From Fuerstiella sp. (GTDB lineage Bacteria > Planctomycetota > Planctomycetia > Planctomycetales > Planctomycetaceae), in assembly GCA_029247265.1 (NCBI GenBank), contig JAQWLN010000251.1:1-40951 (forward strand): 40,951 nucleotides of DNA, in the 5' to 3' direction. Every line of letters begins with the position of its first letter. Position 1 is the first letter of the stretch. A program made the translations under genes and the position numbers. Shown here one piece after another: positions 17,491 through 25,336 of this stretch. Below the pieces are notes generated by a model, which did no database searches, was not told the DNA's origin, and saw only the letters and a list, made by a program, of their open reading frames with translations.

Positions 17491-18093
17491 TCATTCCACG
17501 CCACCATCCTGATCACTGGTCGCGAGTTGATACGCGAATTTGGCTTTCAGGAAATCCGCCGGTCCTGTCTGGACACGTCGCAGCCACAGTGCCTGCATCT
17601 CCGAATCAAACAGCGTCTGGGTGCTGTCCACATCAGTGTCCTGTCCGCCCGACTCCTTTTTTCCGTCGAACTTGATTTCGTCAGCACCGACTTGCTGATC
17701 ACCCATGTCACCGCCCGTCCTGTTGACCAGCTTCGCACGCGCGACAGCGACCGAACGATTGACTTGTGCATCACCCCAACCCGGACGCAACTCCAGTGCA
17801 CGGTCGAAGCGTTCGATTGCGGCGTCATACATCCCACGCATCACCAGGCAGTTGCCGCGATTAAATTCAGCTTCCGGCGTCCCCATACGAGCAAACGCCT
17901 GTTCCGCCTTTTCGAATTCTCCCGCCCGGAACCAGGCGACTCCCTGCCGGATGGGATCTCGGAATGTCTCGGCGGCTGCATGAAAGTCGCCACGATTCAT
18001 GAATCTTTGTCCCTGCTGATCAGGTGTCAACCACAACCCGGTCCAGGTCACGACGCCTGCAAAAACGACGGTCGCGCTTACAATCGCTTTCAT
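17491..18093 (-). CDS. TPR protein of a Bat-type operon
   Basis: Protein of 200 aa with one N-terminal membrane segment (AIVSATVVFAGVVTWTGLWL). Tetratricopeptide-like helices follow at about 28-115, including GDFHAAAETF, AGEFEKAEQAFARMG, EAEFNRGNCLVMRG and YDAAIERFDRALELRPGWGDA. A hydrophilic tail follows. ATG 18093 overlaps the upstream VWA gene's stop (ATGA), and its own stop overlaps the BatD start the same way. An alternative start at 18177 would run far into the VWA gene. TPR genes lie in exactly this position in Bat operons. The gene looks intact, but both neighbours are cut, so its function is doubtful. Confidence 0.8.
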   Translation of the reverse strand: MKAIVSATVVFAGVVTWTGLWLTPDQQGQRFMNRGDFHAAAETFRDPIRQGVAWFRAGEFEKAEQAFARMGTPEAEFNRGNCLVMRGMYDAAIERFDRALELRPGWGDAQVNRSVAVARAKLVNRTGGDMGDQQVGADEIKFDGKKESGGQDTDVDSTQTLFDSEMQALWLRRVQTGPADFLKAKFAYQLATSDQDGGVE

Positions 18094-18662
18094 GACGTCG
18101 CCTTCCAGGGTGTACCGCTTTCGACGCGCCGGAAACCGACCAACGAGATCAGGGCGATCAGTGGAACAAGCCACCAACCGGCTTCGGCCCAGCGTGTTCC
18201 TGCGCCAGCGACGTTGACGGCGACTGGAGCTTTGGCTGTGCTCCTGACCAGCAACTGAACATCGGACAGATCCGGCGTCATGACGGTGACATCAGCACCG
18301 AGCACCGTCGCAGCGCGGCGTATTGCGTCCAGTTCCGGTGTGTCCGGCCGGGCGACAGCCAGGAAATGAATCGGCAGGCGATTGCTCCTTCGCAGTTCCA
18401 CAAGAATTGATTCATCCGCGGCAACGCTGTCGGCTACGACGACAATCGATCCACCGGCATCCCCAAGAGTTCGCGTGGCTAGCTTGAGGGCACCCACCAG
18501 GTCATCGCCCGGTCTGGGCATGATGGACGGGCTGATCTCGGCTGCCATCGTTGCAACGACCGCTGTGTCGCGAGTGGGCGGCAGAACCAGATGCGCAGAG
18601 CCAGGCACGCACCATGCACTCCAGCATCGCGCTTGAGGTCCGGGTGATTCGCGGTTTCGCAA
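18090..18662 (-). pseudogene. VWA (BatA/BatB-like) protein, 5'-truncated
   Basis: Only the back half of a membrane-bound von Willebrand A protein remains. Recognisable sequence starts at GSAHLVLPPTRD (about 18606). It continues through SPSIMPRPGDDLVGALKLA, GGSIVVVADSVA and HFLAVARPDTPELDAI, and ends with a membrane span (WWLVPLIALISLVGF) and a short cytoplasmic tail. The N-terminal membrane spans and the MIDAS motif (DxSxS) that should precede are absent. The roughly 20 residues before the homology are Arg/Cys/Pro-rich filler. The stop overlaps the TPR gene's start. Confidence 0.65.
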
Positions 18663-18729
18663 ATCCGCAATGGTGCTACAATTACCGACTTCACAATATC
18701 CAAATTCTCAAGCTGCAGGTTGTACAGAT

Positions 18730-19014
18730 ATGATTACAGTCGGAATGAATTATCACGTTATCGAAGGTAAACAGCAGGACTTCGAAGACAAATTTGCCGC
18801 CGTTATTGATGCGTTGAATGCGGCGGATGGCCATACCTCTTCCACGCTATGGAAAGACGTCAGCGACGGTGCATCGTACCTGATTACCAGTGAGTGGAGC
18901 GACGAGGCAGCGTTTACGGAATTCATCCGCAGCGAAGCTTTTCGCAACGTGACCAACTGGGGCAAGGAACAAATCCTTTCCGGCCGACCGCAGCATAAAA
19001 TCTATAAGCACTAG
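18730..19014 (+). CDS. ABM-domain (antibiotic biosynthesis monooxygenase-like) protein
   Basis: Small cytoplasmic protein of 94 aa with the dimeric ferredoxin-like ABM fold. A first strand (ITVGMNYHVIEGK) is followed by a helix (QQDFEDKFAAVIDAL), a strand (HTSSTLWKDVSD), YLITSEWSDEAAFTEFIRSEAF and a final region, GRPQHKIYKH. The family includes quinone and haem monooxygenases as well as proteins with no known activity. ATG 18730 is chosen because CAGGT lies about nine bases upstream and the fold begins at once. A longer frame from 18670 adds an unstructured leader. It is divergent from the truncated VWA gene, so its upstream region abuts that breakpoint. Confidence 0.85.
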   Translation: MITVGMNYHVIEGKQQDFEDKFAAVIDALNAADGHTSSTLWKDVSDGASYLITSEWSDEAAFTEFIRSEAFRNVTNWGKEQILSGRPQHKIYKH

Positions 19015-19093
19015 GAGTCGCTTCGAGGCTTGATCGACGGAGCAACAGCCCTCAGGTCAGCTGACAGCTGCGTTTATCGCAATCTTCGTCGCG

Positions 19094-20449
19094 TCACGAA
19101 TACAACACGTCCATCACACGACCATGATTCAGGCGATTGGGACGTCCTGTACGATCGTGAATTGTGGATTCGGGATCGATGCCCAATGAGTTGTAGACTG
19201 TGGCCCCGATATCGTTTGGGTGCCACGGCGTCGTGACGGGATAGCCGCCGATGTTGTCGGTCTTGCCAATGACCTGGCCACCCCGAACTCCACCGCCTGC
19301 GAAGACAGCGGTGTATCCATGAGCCCAGTGGTGTCGCCCTGGAACAGTTTGTCCGGCTAGCGGTGAGATCTTGGGCGTACGGCCAAATTCGCCAACCACG
19401 ATAATCAGCGTTTCGTCCAGCCGTCCCTGATCTGTCAGATCGTCCATCAGCGCACTCACGCCACGGTCAGTCGTCGGCAGCAATTCGCTTTTGCAGCGAG
19501 GAAAGTGGTTTACATGCGTGTCCCACGATTGCACGATCCCCATGTTACACTGAATGAAGGGGATTTCCGCCTCTACGAGTCGCCGCGCGAGCAACAACGT
19601 CTGGCCGCGCGAATTGCGCCCGTAGCGCTGGCGGGTTTCCGGAGTTTCGCGGTCCAGGTCGAAGGCCTTCGTTAACCGTCCGGAGGACAGCATCGAGTAT
19701 GCCGCGTTTTGATAATCATTCAGTTTCTGCCCTGCACTGGAATCTTCGATCGCCCTGCGTTGCTGTGCCACCTGGTTCAGCAGCTGCCAGCGGCCTTCAA
19801 AACGTCCCGCGCTGATACCATCAACCAGACTCAGGTCGTTAACGCGAAACTTGTCACTGTTGGGATCGCCAGTTACCTGAAACGGGTCATACTTCGGCCC
19901 CAGGAAACCGGCATGCTGTGCCGGCCAGATTAAACTGCCTTCGTTCAGTGGGTTCGGAATCGTCACCTGACTTGGCAGTCCGTCCGGCGACGGTTGCAGG
20001 TAGTTCAATGCTCCGCCGTAGCATGGATTGTCGCCACGGTTGAGCGATTTATCCTGATTGGAATCACCACGAAATATCTGTTCCACACCGGTCAGGATAT
20101 TGTGGGTTCCTGACAGGTGGCGGTTGTCGCCGTGGGACATCGATCGCACAACAGCCATTTGTTCGGACCGTGCGGCCATGCCGATCATTAATTCGCCGAA
20201 GTGAAGTCCAGGAGTCCGCGTTGCGATTGGTGAAAACTCACCCTTCGTTTCTGCCGAATCCGGCTTCGGATCGAACATGTCGATGTGGCTGCCGCCGCCA
20301 GTGAGGAATACCAGCACGACCGACTTCACCTTTGGTGTTCGCTGCGACGCCGCGGTCGCCCGGGCCTGCAGGTTCAGCAAACCGGAAAGTCCGACTCCGA
20401 AAAAAGATGAGGCTCCGACTTGAAGCAGCTCGCGGCGGTGAAAAGCCAT
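19094..20449 (-). CDS. DUF1501 protein (Tat-exported), stand-alone
   Basis: DUF1501 protein of 451 aa. A Tat-like leader (FHRRELLQVGASSFFGVGLSGLL) precedes the family motifs: TGGGSHIDMFDPKPDS, VVRSMSHGDNRHLSGTHN, AGFLGPKYDPFQV, SWDTHVNHFPRCK, VGEFGRTPKIS and GRHHWAHGYTAVFAGGGVRGG. The length is normal for the family. Unlike the other planctomycete copies it has no DUF1549/DUF1553 partner next to it. On its 5' side begins a truncated FN3-repeat gene on the other strand, so the partner may have been lost when that junction formed. Confidence 0.92.
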   Translation of the reverse strand: MAFHRRELLQVGASSFFGVGLSGLLNLQARATAASQRTPKVKSVVLVFLTGGGSHIDMFDPKPDSAETKGEFSPIATRTPGLHFGELMIGMAARSEQMAVVRSMSHGDNRHLSGTHNILTGVEQIFRGDSNQDKSLNRGDNPCYGGALNYLQPSPDGLPSQVTIPNPLNEGSLIWPAQHAGFLGPKYDPFQVTGDPNSDKFRVNDLSLVDGISAGRFEGRWQLLNQVAQQRRAIEDSSAGQKLNDYQNAAYSMLSSGRLTKAFDLDRETPETRQRYGRNSRGQTLLLARRLVEAEIPFIQCNMGIVQSWDTHVNHFPRCKSELLPTTDRGVSALMDDLTDQGRLDETLIIVVGEFGRTPKISPLAGQTVPGRHHWAHGYTAVFAGGGVRGGQVIGKTDNIGGYPVTTPWHPNDIGATVYNSLGIDPESTIHDRTGRPNRLNHGRVMDVLYS

Positions 20450-20562
20450 CTGTGTGCGGTCCGGTAAGAATTTGAGGCGGGGCGTGGACGCAGGTCCGAC
20501 GTGCTTTCATTGTACTTCAACCGGGCCGGTCATGCAAAAGTTGAATCAAGATACTGCGTGCC

Positions 20563-22437
20563 TTGCACGGGCTGGTCACGGTCAGTACTCCACCTGAAGT
20601 CCTGACTCCGAATGTCGGCATTTACGACACGACTCCGGAAATCACATGGCTGCCTGTATTTGGCGGGGACACCAGCGAAGTTGAAATTGTAAATGCCATG
20701 ACCGGTATGGTGGTGTTCACACAGGACGGAATCGTCGGTGAATCGCTGACAGTTCCTGTCGGCAGCGTATTGACGCCGGACGTGTATCAGACTCGGGTCC
20801 GTTCGTTTGGAACAGACGGGACGGCTTCTGACTGGAGCACACTTCACGTTTTCCAGATCGGTACCTCACCGACACTGCTGGGACCATCGGAAGGTCTGGG
20901 CATGGCGCCGTTCGGCAGAACGGACTCGCGTCGACCAACTCTCACGTGGCAGCAGTCGCTTGCCGGAGAGACGTCTCGAGTCTGGCTGACAAATGTCTCA
21001 CTAGGTGAAACACTGTTTGTTCAGTCGGGGTTGCAGTCGTCCAGTTACACTCCTCCTGTGGACCTGGCTGTAGGGCTGTACCGATACTGGGTCCAGGCAG
21101 AAACGGGTCTTGGAGAAGTCAGTGCGTGGAGCATGCCGTACGATTTTCAGGTCGTGACGGCACCGACGGTGGCTTCCATCAGTCCTCGATTTGATGCCAA
21201 CGTTACTGTGAACTGGACTCATCCTGATGTCGGGTCCAGTGACGTGACGGTTACCTGGCAATTGTGGTTGAATAAGGTCAACGCAGTTCCTGCAGAAATC
21301 GTTCTTGTGGAGGACGGGCTTACAGAGACATCCTATGAACTTCCGAGTCTTCCGGACGGCCGTTATAAAGTCTGGACGCGTGGATTTGTCACCGGCGCCA
21401 ATTCCGCGGCCGGTACGACCGTAACCAGCTGGAGCGAAGGTGAAATCTTCGAAACCGGTGGACGGCCATCGGTGATTCTGACGGGCGATATGCACGACGA
21501 TACGCCATTGATCACATGGACTCCTGTTCTGGGAGCAGTGTCGTATCAGGTCTACCTAGCTCCGTCGGCAACGACCGGTTCACCTTTCATTGATGAATCC
21601 GGTGTCACCACAACCTCTTACCAGGTTACCAGCCCGCTGGCGCCCGGCGACTACCAGGTCTGGGTGCGAGCGAAAGCATTCGATGGACGTATGTCTCCGT
21701 GGAGTCTGAATTCGCAGTCACAGTTTTCAATTGCCAGCGTGACGGCACCGGTTCTGACTCCGATTGCCACGGGCTCAGATACAACGCCATTGTTCTCATG
21801 GACAGCAACGACTGGTGCCATTCGATACGAGATTTTTGTTTCCAGCGTGTCATCGACAAATGTGCCCGTCATTAATGTCAATACGATTCCCGGAACCAGT
21901 TTCACGTCAGCCACAGAGCTCACGGCGGGTGATTACCGTTATTGGGTGCGAGCAATCAGCTCCACCGGGGCGGTGGGTGAATGGAGCGAGCCTGAGAGGT
22001 TTACGATCGTTTCCCTCGAAGGCGACCCCGGACTGCCAACCGGCGATGTGCTCCTGGTTGCCACTGAGGGTGACTCAGGATGGAATGATGAAAATCTGAC
22101 TCGTTCTATGCCTGCGGAAATTCTCGCGGACACAGGCCAGGCATCGCGGCTAGATGCTGCTTACGCTGAAGTTGAAGTCAGCGGGATGCTTCTTTCCGAA
22201 ACGTCGTCGTTGGAACACTACACGACTGACGAACTTATCGAAGCAGCTGGTGAAGATGTCGAAGCGTCGGACGAAGTGATGACGGAATGGGACGATGCGA
22301 TCTGGGAAGAAGAATCAGCCGTTCTGCCTGCCGCGAATGACGCACCACAGGCCGTCAGTAAGGGGTGGCTTGCCGGTCTGACAATGCTGACACCGGCTGT
22401 GCTCTGGCGACGTCGCCGTACGGAACGTGACAACTAG
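20563..22437 (+). CDS. FN3-like repeat surface protein, apparently 5'-truncated
   Basis: The product is 624 aa from a TTG codon. It is built of about five beta-sandwich repeats of 90-100 residues, each with a TPxxxW core and an xxYxVWVRA-type end (YRYWVQAETG, YKVWTRGF, YQVWVRAK, YRYWVRAIS). Then come an acidic stretch (VMTEWDDAIWEEE) and a C-terminal anchor: GWLAGLTMLTPAVLW followed by RRRR. The anchor resembles the membrane/basic sorting tails of exported planctomycete proteins. There is no signal peptide, and the frame opens directly inside a repeat just after a stop at 20542-20544. The real 5' end, with the export signal, is therefore probably missing. It may be a non-functional remnant. 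Confidence 0.7.
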   Translation: MHGLVTVSTPPEVLTPNVGIYDTTPEITWLPVFGGDTSEVEIVNAMTGMVVFTQDGIVGESLTVPVGSVLTPDVYQTRVRSFGTDGTASDWSTLHVFQIGTSPTLLGPSEGLGMAPFGRTDSRRPTLTWQQSLAGETSRVWLTNVSLGETLFVQSGLQSSSYTPPVDLAVGLYRYWVQAETGLGEVSAWSMPYDFQVVTAPTVASISPRFDANVTVNWTHPDVGSSDVTVTWQLWLNKVNAVPAEIVLVEDGLTETSYELPSLPDGRYKVWTRGFVTGANSAAGTTVTSWSEGEIFETGGRPSVILTGDMHDDTPLITWTPVLGAVSYQVYLAPSATTGSPFIDESGVTTTSYQVTSPLAPGDYQVWVRAKAFDGRMSPWSLNSQSQFSIASVTAPVLTPIATGSDTTPLFSWTATTGAIRYEIFVSSVSSTNVPVINVNTIPGTSFTSATELTAGDYRYWVRAISSTGAVGEWSEPERFTIVSLEGDPGLPTGDVLLVATEGDSGWNDENLTRSMPAEILADTGQASRLDAAYAEVEVSGMLLSETSSLEHYTTDELIEAAGEDVEASDEVMTEWDDAIWEEESAVLPAANDAPQAVSKGWLAGLTMLTPAVLWRRRRTERDN

Positions 22438-22460
22438 AGCCAGACACGACCTCAACGTTC

Positions 22461-22491
22461 AGAAGGCCGCACTGCTGCAGTGCGGCCTTCT
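22461..22491 (+). terminator. Strong hairpin after the FN3-repeat gene
   Basis: AGAAGGCCGCACTG and CAGTGCGGCCTTCT form a perfect 14-bp stem around the loop CTG, 24 nt after the stop codon. There is no T-run, so it may act as a transcription barrier or mRNA stabiliser rather than a classic intrinsic terminator. Confidence 0.65.
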
Positions 22492-22583
22492 CCGTGCACC
22501 ATGGGCGATTCGAGTACAGAAACATGTGTTGATCGGCTATCATTACGTCTCGAAGACAGTCGCTATTCTGCCGGAGCGTTTTG

Positions 22584-23636
22584 ATGATCGCACGTTGTGT
22601 CATTCTTGTGTGTCTTGCTGCATCGGCCAGTGCCAGTGCGATAGTCGCTGGCGACGAGCCTGTGGCGGACGCAGCAGCAAACTCTGATGGTAGTGATGTA
22701 GCGGCGGACGGAAGTCCGCAGCAGAATGGCAAGTCACAAAACACACTGCCGCCGTTGAAGCCGCTTGCGAAACAGCTTCAGGATTTGTTGGAGGGTAGCA
22801 CCGCGCTAAATGCTCCGAACACGGTCTTTCTGGACAAAAAACGGCAACGGGTACTGCTGCACACTCAGGTGGCGTGCGAAGACTGTCTGCTGGAAATGCT
22901 GTGCTGCACAGAAGGGACGAAGGAGCATGAATCTGTTCTGTGGCTCAGAAGCAGAGCTTTTGTTGTTCATGCTGCACTTCTGGCACTGGGGCAAAAGCCG
23001 GGTAAGCCGGCCATGTTTTCCCCGGAGTTTTCCCCTCCGTCCGGTCCCCGGATTGATGTCTTTGTGAACTGGATCAGCAAGGATGGCAAATTGCATCGTG
23101 CGGATGTGCGGTCGTGGCTGCGACATTCCGTATTTCATTACTTCTCGCAGAAACTTCCCAAGCCTCCTCCGGGCGTCAAGCTGCCATTGATGGAACTGCG
23201 GTACGATCCGTACAACAATGAACTTTTATGGTATGGCCCCATGTCAGCGAAACAGCGTGACCACCTGTTGACGTTATGGGATAACAGGCCGTATCAAGAG
23301 GCCATCAAAACTTTCTTTACGGACAGCCAGTCGCGTGCGATGACCGCGGACTTTGTCTTCGGCGGCAGTTATCATTTCGTCAACGAAGCCACCGGACAGA
23401 AGCAGTATGCTGCCGAAGGAGGTTATTTGATTTGTGTTGCCAACTTCGCGGCGTCACTCATTGACGTTCGAGAGGCAAGCTCTGCCAGTGACGGCGGACA
23501 GTCCTACGAAGGCTGGCCAGGAAAGATTCCCCCTCGTGATACTCCCGTCATCGTGGAGTTGATTCCGGCGAAAGATCCGCCGCGTCCGAAAAATCAGCCC
23601 GGTGTTACATCAGGCGCGGCTGCGGACGCCAGGTAA
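22584..23636 (+). CDS. Secreted YdjY-domain protein
   Basis: Exported protein of 350 aa. A signal peptide (CVILVCLAASASASAIVAG) and a low-complexity Ala/Asp/Ser linker come first. The YdjY-type domain follows at about 70-185: RQRVLLHTQVACEDCLLEMLCCTEGTKEHESVLW, then FVVHAALLALGQKPGKPAMF and IDVFVNWISKDGKLH. The family lies in planctomycetes and ferredoxin-associated proteins, but its function is unknown. The remaining C-terminal half includes FVFGGSYHF and a Pro-rich end. ATG 22584 is supported by GGAG seven bases upstream. The gene follows the FN3 gene on the same strand, but the hairpin between them argues for separate transcripts. Confidence 0.85.
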   Translation: MIARCVILVCLAASASASAIVAGDEPVADAAANSDGSDVAADGSPQQNGKSQNTLPPLKPLAKQLQDLLEGSTALNAPNTVFLDKKRQRVLLHTQVACEDCLLEMLCCTEGTKEHESVLWLRSRAFVVHAALLALGQKPGKPAMFSPEFSPPSGPRIDVFVNWISKDGKLHRADVRSWLRHSVFHYFSQKLPKPPPGVKLPLMELRYDPYNNELLWYGPMSAKQRDHLLTLWDNRPYQEAIKTFFTDSQSRAMTADFVFGGSYHFVNEATGQKQYAAEGGYLICVANFAASLIDVREASSASDGGQSYEGWPGKIPPRDTPVIVELIPAKDPPRPKNQPGVTSGAAADAR

Positions 23637-23776
23637 AGATGCCGGTGCATCGGCCGCCAGTTGGACTCACAGCAACCAACCCCGGTTCACGTGTGAATTG
23701 AGCATGAGGTTTCAATCGCCGTAGTGTTCGACTGCAGAACGACATATGTCCACAAATAACCATAGCGGAGTCCAGC

Positions 23777-24076
23777 GTGAATCCGCTGCCTATCGTCGAG
23801 TCCTGTGACAGCTGCAGTGCATGCTGCGTGATGACACCGATACCCCCGTTTCAGCCGGGAGAGGAAGCAGTACGGGATGTTCCCGATGAATTACTGAAGC
23901 CGATTCGTGAACGAATTGCCGCCGATCAGCAGTTCGACTTACTGCCGTGTGTTTGGCTTGATACTGAACAGCAACGCTGTCTGCACTATGAACTTCGGCC
24001 TGAGGCATGTCGCCGATTTGAAATCAACAGCGACTTGTGTCGCTTGTCGCGATGGGAAACCGGTATCGATAAATAG
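23777..24076 (+). CDS. YkgJ-family cysteine-cluster protein
   Basis: Small protein of 99 aa with the zinc/iron-sulfur chelatase-like (CxxCxxCC) pattern: CDSCSACC near the start, then LPCVWLD, RCLHYELRPEACRRFEI and SDLC. Eight or more Cys are well placed to bind a metal. Function is unknown, though members are common in planctomycetes. The start is GTG 23777, with GGAG about seven bases upstream. It ends 10 nt before the end of the convergent tatD. Confidence 0.88.
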   Translation: MNPLPIVESCDSCSACCVMTPIPPFQPGEEAVRDVPDELLKPIRERIAADQQFDLLPCVWLDTEQQRCLHYELRPEACRRFEINSDLCRLSRWETGIDK

Positions 24077-24086
24077 ATAACGGCCA

Positions 24087-24866
24087 CTACGACAGGCGAA
24101 ACAGTTGTTTTGCATTGTTGGCCGTTGCGTTTGCCAGTTCCTCAAGACTGACGCATTGCGCACTGGCGAGGCATTCGGCGGTGTGCCGGACCCATGCTGG
24201 CTCGTTGCGCTTGCCCCGATTGGGATGCGGAGCGAGATACGGAGCATCCGTTTCGATCAGCAGGCGGTCAAGAGGGACCGTTTTTGCAACGGCGCGAAGC
24301 TCATCGTTCTTGCGAAATGTGACCATTCCGGCAAACGAAATATGCATGCCCATCGCCACGCACTCGGCTGCCATCGCCGAGTCCCCGCAAAACGAATGCA
24401 TGATCCCGTTCAGTGGACCGTTCGCAAAATCGCTCCGCAGCATTTCCAGCACGTCTGACTCCGCCTCACGACAATGAACAATGAACGGTTTCTTGCACAC
24501 CCGCGAAAATTCAAGATGCCTGGCAAAGTAATCACGTTGAATTTCAAGCGGCGCAAAATCCCAGTATTTGTCGAGGCCCGTTTCACCGATGCCCACGACG
24601 TTTTGATGTGACGCAAGCTCCACAATCCGGTCCCAGTCGTCCGACGCCGCTTCCTGAGCGTAGTTGGGCTGAATACCAACGACAGCGAAAACGGAGTCGT
24701 AACGATTCGCCAGCACGACGGCCGCTTCGCTGGTCTCTCTGGTGATGCCGATCGTTATCAGTCGCTCGACACCGTTGTCTGCAGCACGCTGCAAAACTTC
24801 ATCCAGGTCCTGGTGAAACGCTTCCGCGTCCAGATGGCAGTGGGTATCGATCAGGGTGAATGACAC
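24087..24866 (-). CDS. tatD: TatD-family metal-dependent DNase
   Basis: Cytoplasmic TIM-barrel hydrolase of 259 aa. TatD-family enzymes are metal-dependent nucleases acting on DNA 3' ends. The metal ligands are visible: DTHCHLD (HxH at 9-11), GIGETGLD (Glu), IVHCREAE (His), MHSFCGD (His) and IETDAPYLAPHPNRGKRNEP (Asp). Length and motif order are normal. It is divergent from the following exported operon, with a 470-nt shared upstream region. Confidence 0.95.
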   Translation of the reverse strand: MSFTLIDTHCHLDAEAFHQDLDEVLQRAADNGVERLITIGITRETSEAAVVLANRYDSVFAVVGIQPNYAQEAASDDWDRIVELASHQNVVGIGETGLDKYWDFAPLEIQRDYFARHLEFSRVCKKPFIVHCREAESDVLEMLRSDFANGPLNGIMHSFCGDSAMAAECVAMGMHISFAGMVTFRKNDELRAVAKTVPLDRLLIETDAPYLAPHPNRGKRNEPAWVRHTAECLASAQCVSLEELANATANNAKQLFRLS

Positions 24867-25154
24867 TTTATTTCCAGACGATCTCTCAGGTGTGGTTGGC
24901 TAGGCGCGTTCAGCTGAATTCTACCCTCCTGCGAAGACACAGGCGGCTTATACGCCACCGGCGGCTCTCGAGTCGCGAAATTGTGACATTGGTCAGCTTT
25001 CGCGTGTGGACATCGGATTCACCCGCACGGTCGAGGTCAGCCGTTTAGGTGGGAATTCGGGGCAGCTTTTTTGCTGGCAAACGGACGTGTCTCGACTGAG
25101 ACACCGGATTTTCGCGGTTACCAGTACAAATGTCGTGCCCACACACCTCAGTAG

Positions 25155-25168
25155 TGTACATATGTACA
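25155..25168. promoter_or_regulatory. 14-bp palindrome upstream of the operon promoter
   Basis: TGTACATATGTACA is perfectly self-complementary and lies about 17 nt upstream of the -35 box, where an activator would bind. Such a sequence is typical of a dimeric regulator's operator. The regulator is unknown. Confidence 0.5.
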
Positions 25169-25184
25169 AAACTGTTAACAATGG

Positions 25185-25213
25185 TTGACAATGGCGCATT
25201 GTGGCAGCACAAT
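25185..25213 (+). promoter_or_regulatory. Predicted sigma70-type promoter of the DUF1501-PPC-DUF1549-WD40 block
   Basis: A perfect -35 box, TTGACA (25185-25190), is followed after 17 nt by CACAAT (25208-25213, four of six consensus bases). GTTGACAA (25184-25191) is mirrored by TTGTCAAC (25216-25223), so inverted half-sites embrace the promoter. ACAATGGTTG occurs twice (25178-25187 and 25209-25218), 31 bp apart, about three helical turns. This layout suits a repressor that clamps the promoter. Position and spacing are seen directly; function is inferred. Confidence 0.5.
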
Positions 25214-25336
25214 GGTTGTCAACGGAAGCAGTGTGTTGCGCGCTGTTCCTGACCCACCCACCTGTATTCACCCACCTTGCTCGACGTCCAGGAACTGCTT
25301 CCATTGGACGTCTCGTTTACACTCATGGAGCTTGCT

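Larger units (their letters stand above)
16598..17494 (-). pseudogene. batD: BatD-like protein, 3'-truncated
   Basis: Start of a BatD (oxygen-tolerance) protein, a membrane-anchored partner of VWA proteins in Bat operons. A signal peptide (FLLHVLCVLLFVPCSTLA) is followed by a beta-rich segment, including WTGEPVSLIITLYSP, LPRTAIIRTG, SGPIEIPSFRVQFSGKK and SNRPPGTDSMG. Recognisable sequence ends near residue 170 (about 16980). The rest of the open frame, down to 16598, is the reverse of another gene and looks random (Cys/Arg-rich). The expected later beta-domains and C-terminal membrane span are missing; full BatD is much longer. The start overlaps the TPR gene's stop in an ATGA, which shows original translational coupling. 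Confidence 0.65.
24867..25336. other. Divergent intergenic region holding the promoter of the exported operon
   Basis: No gene. The right half (25155-25223) is unusually structured: a palindrome, inverted and direct repeats, and a near-consensus promoter. These are listed separately. The left half, near tatD, shows nothing I can name. Confidence 0.6.
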
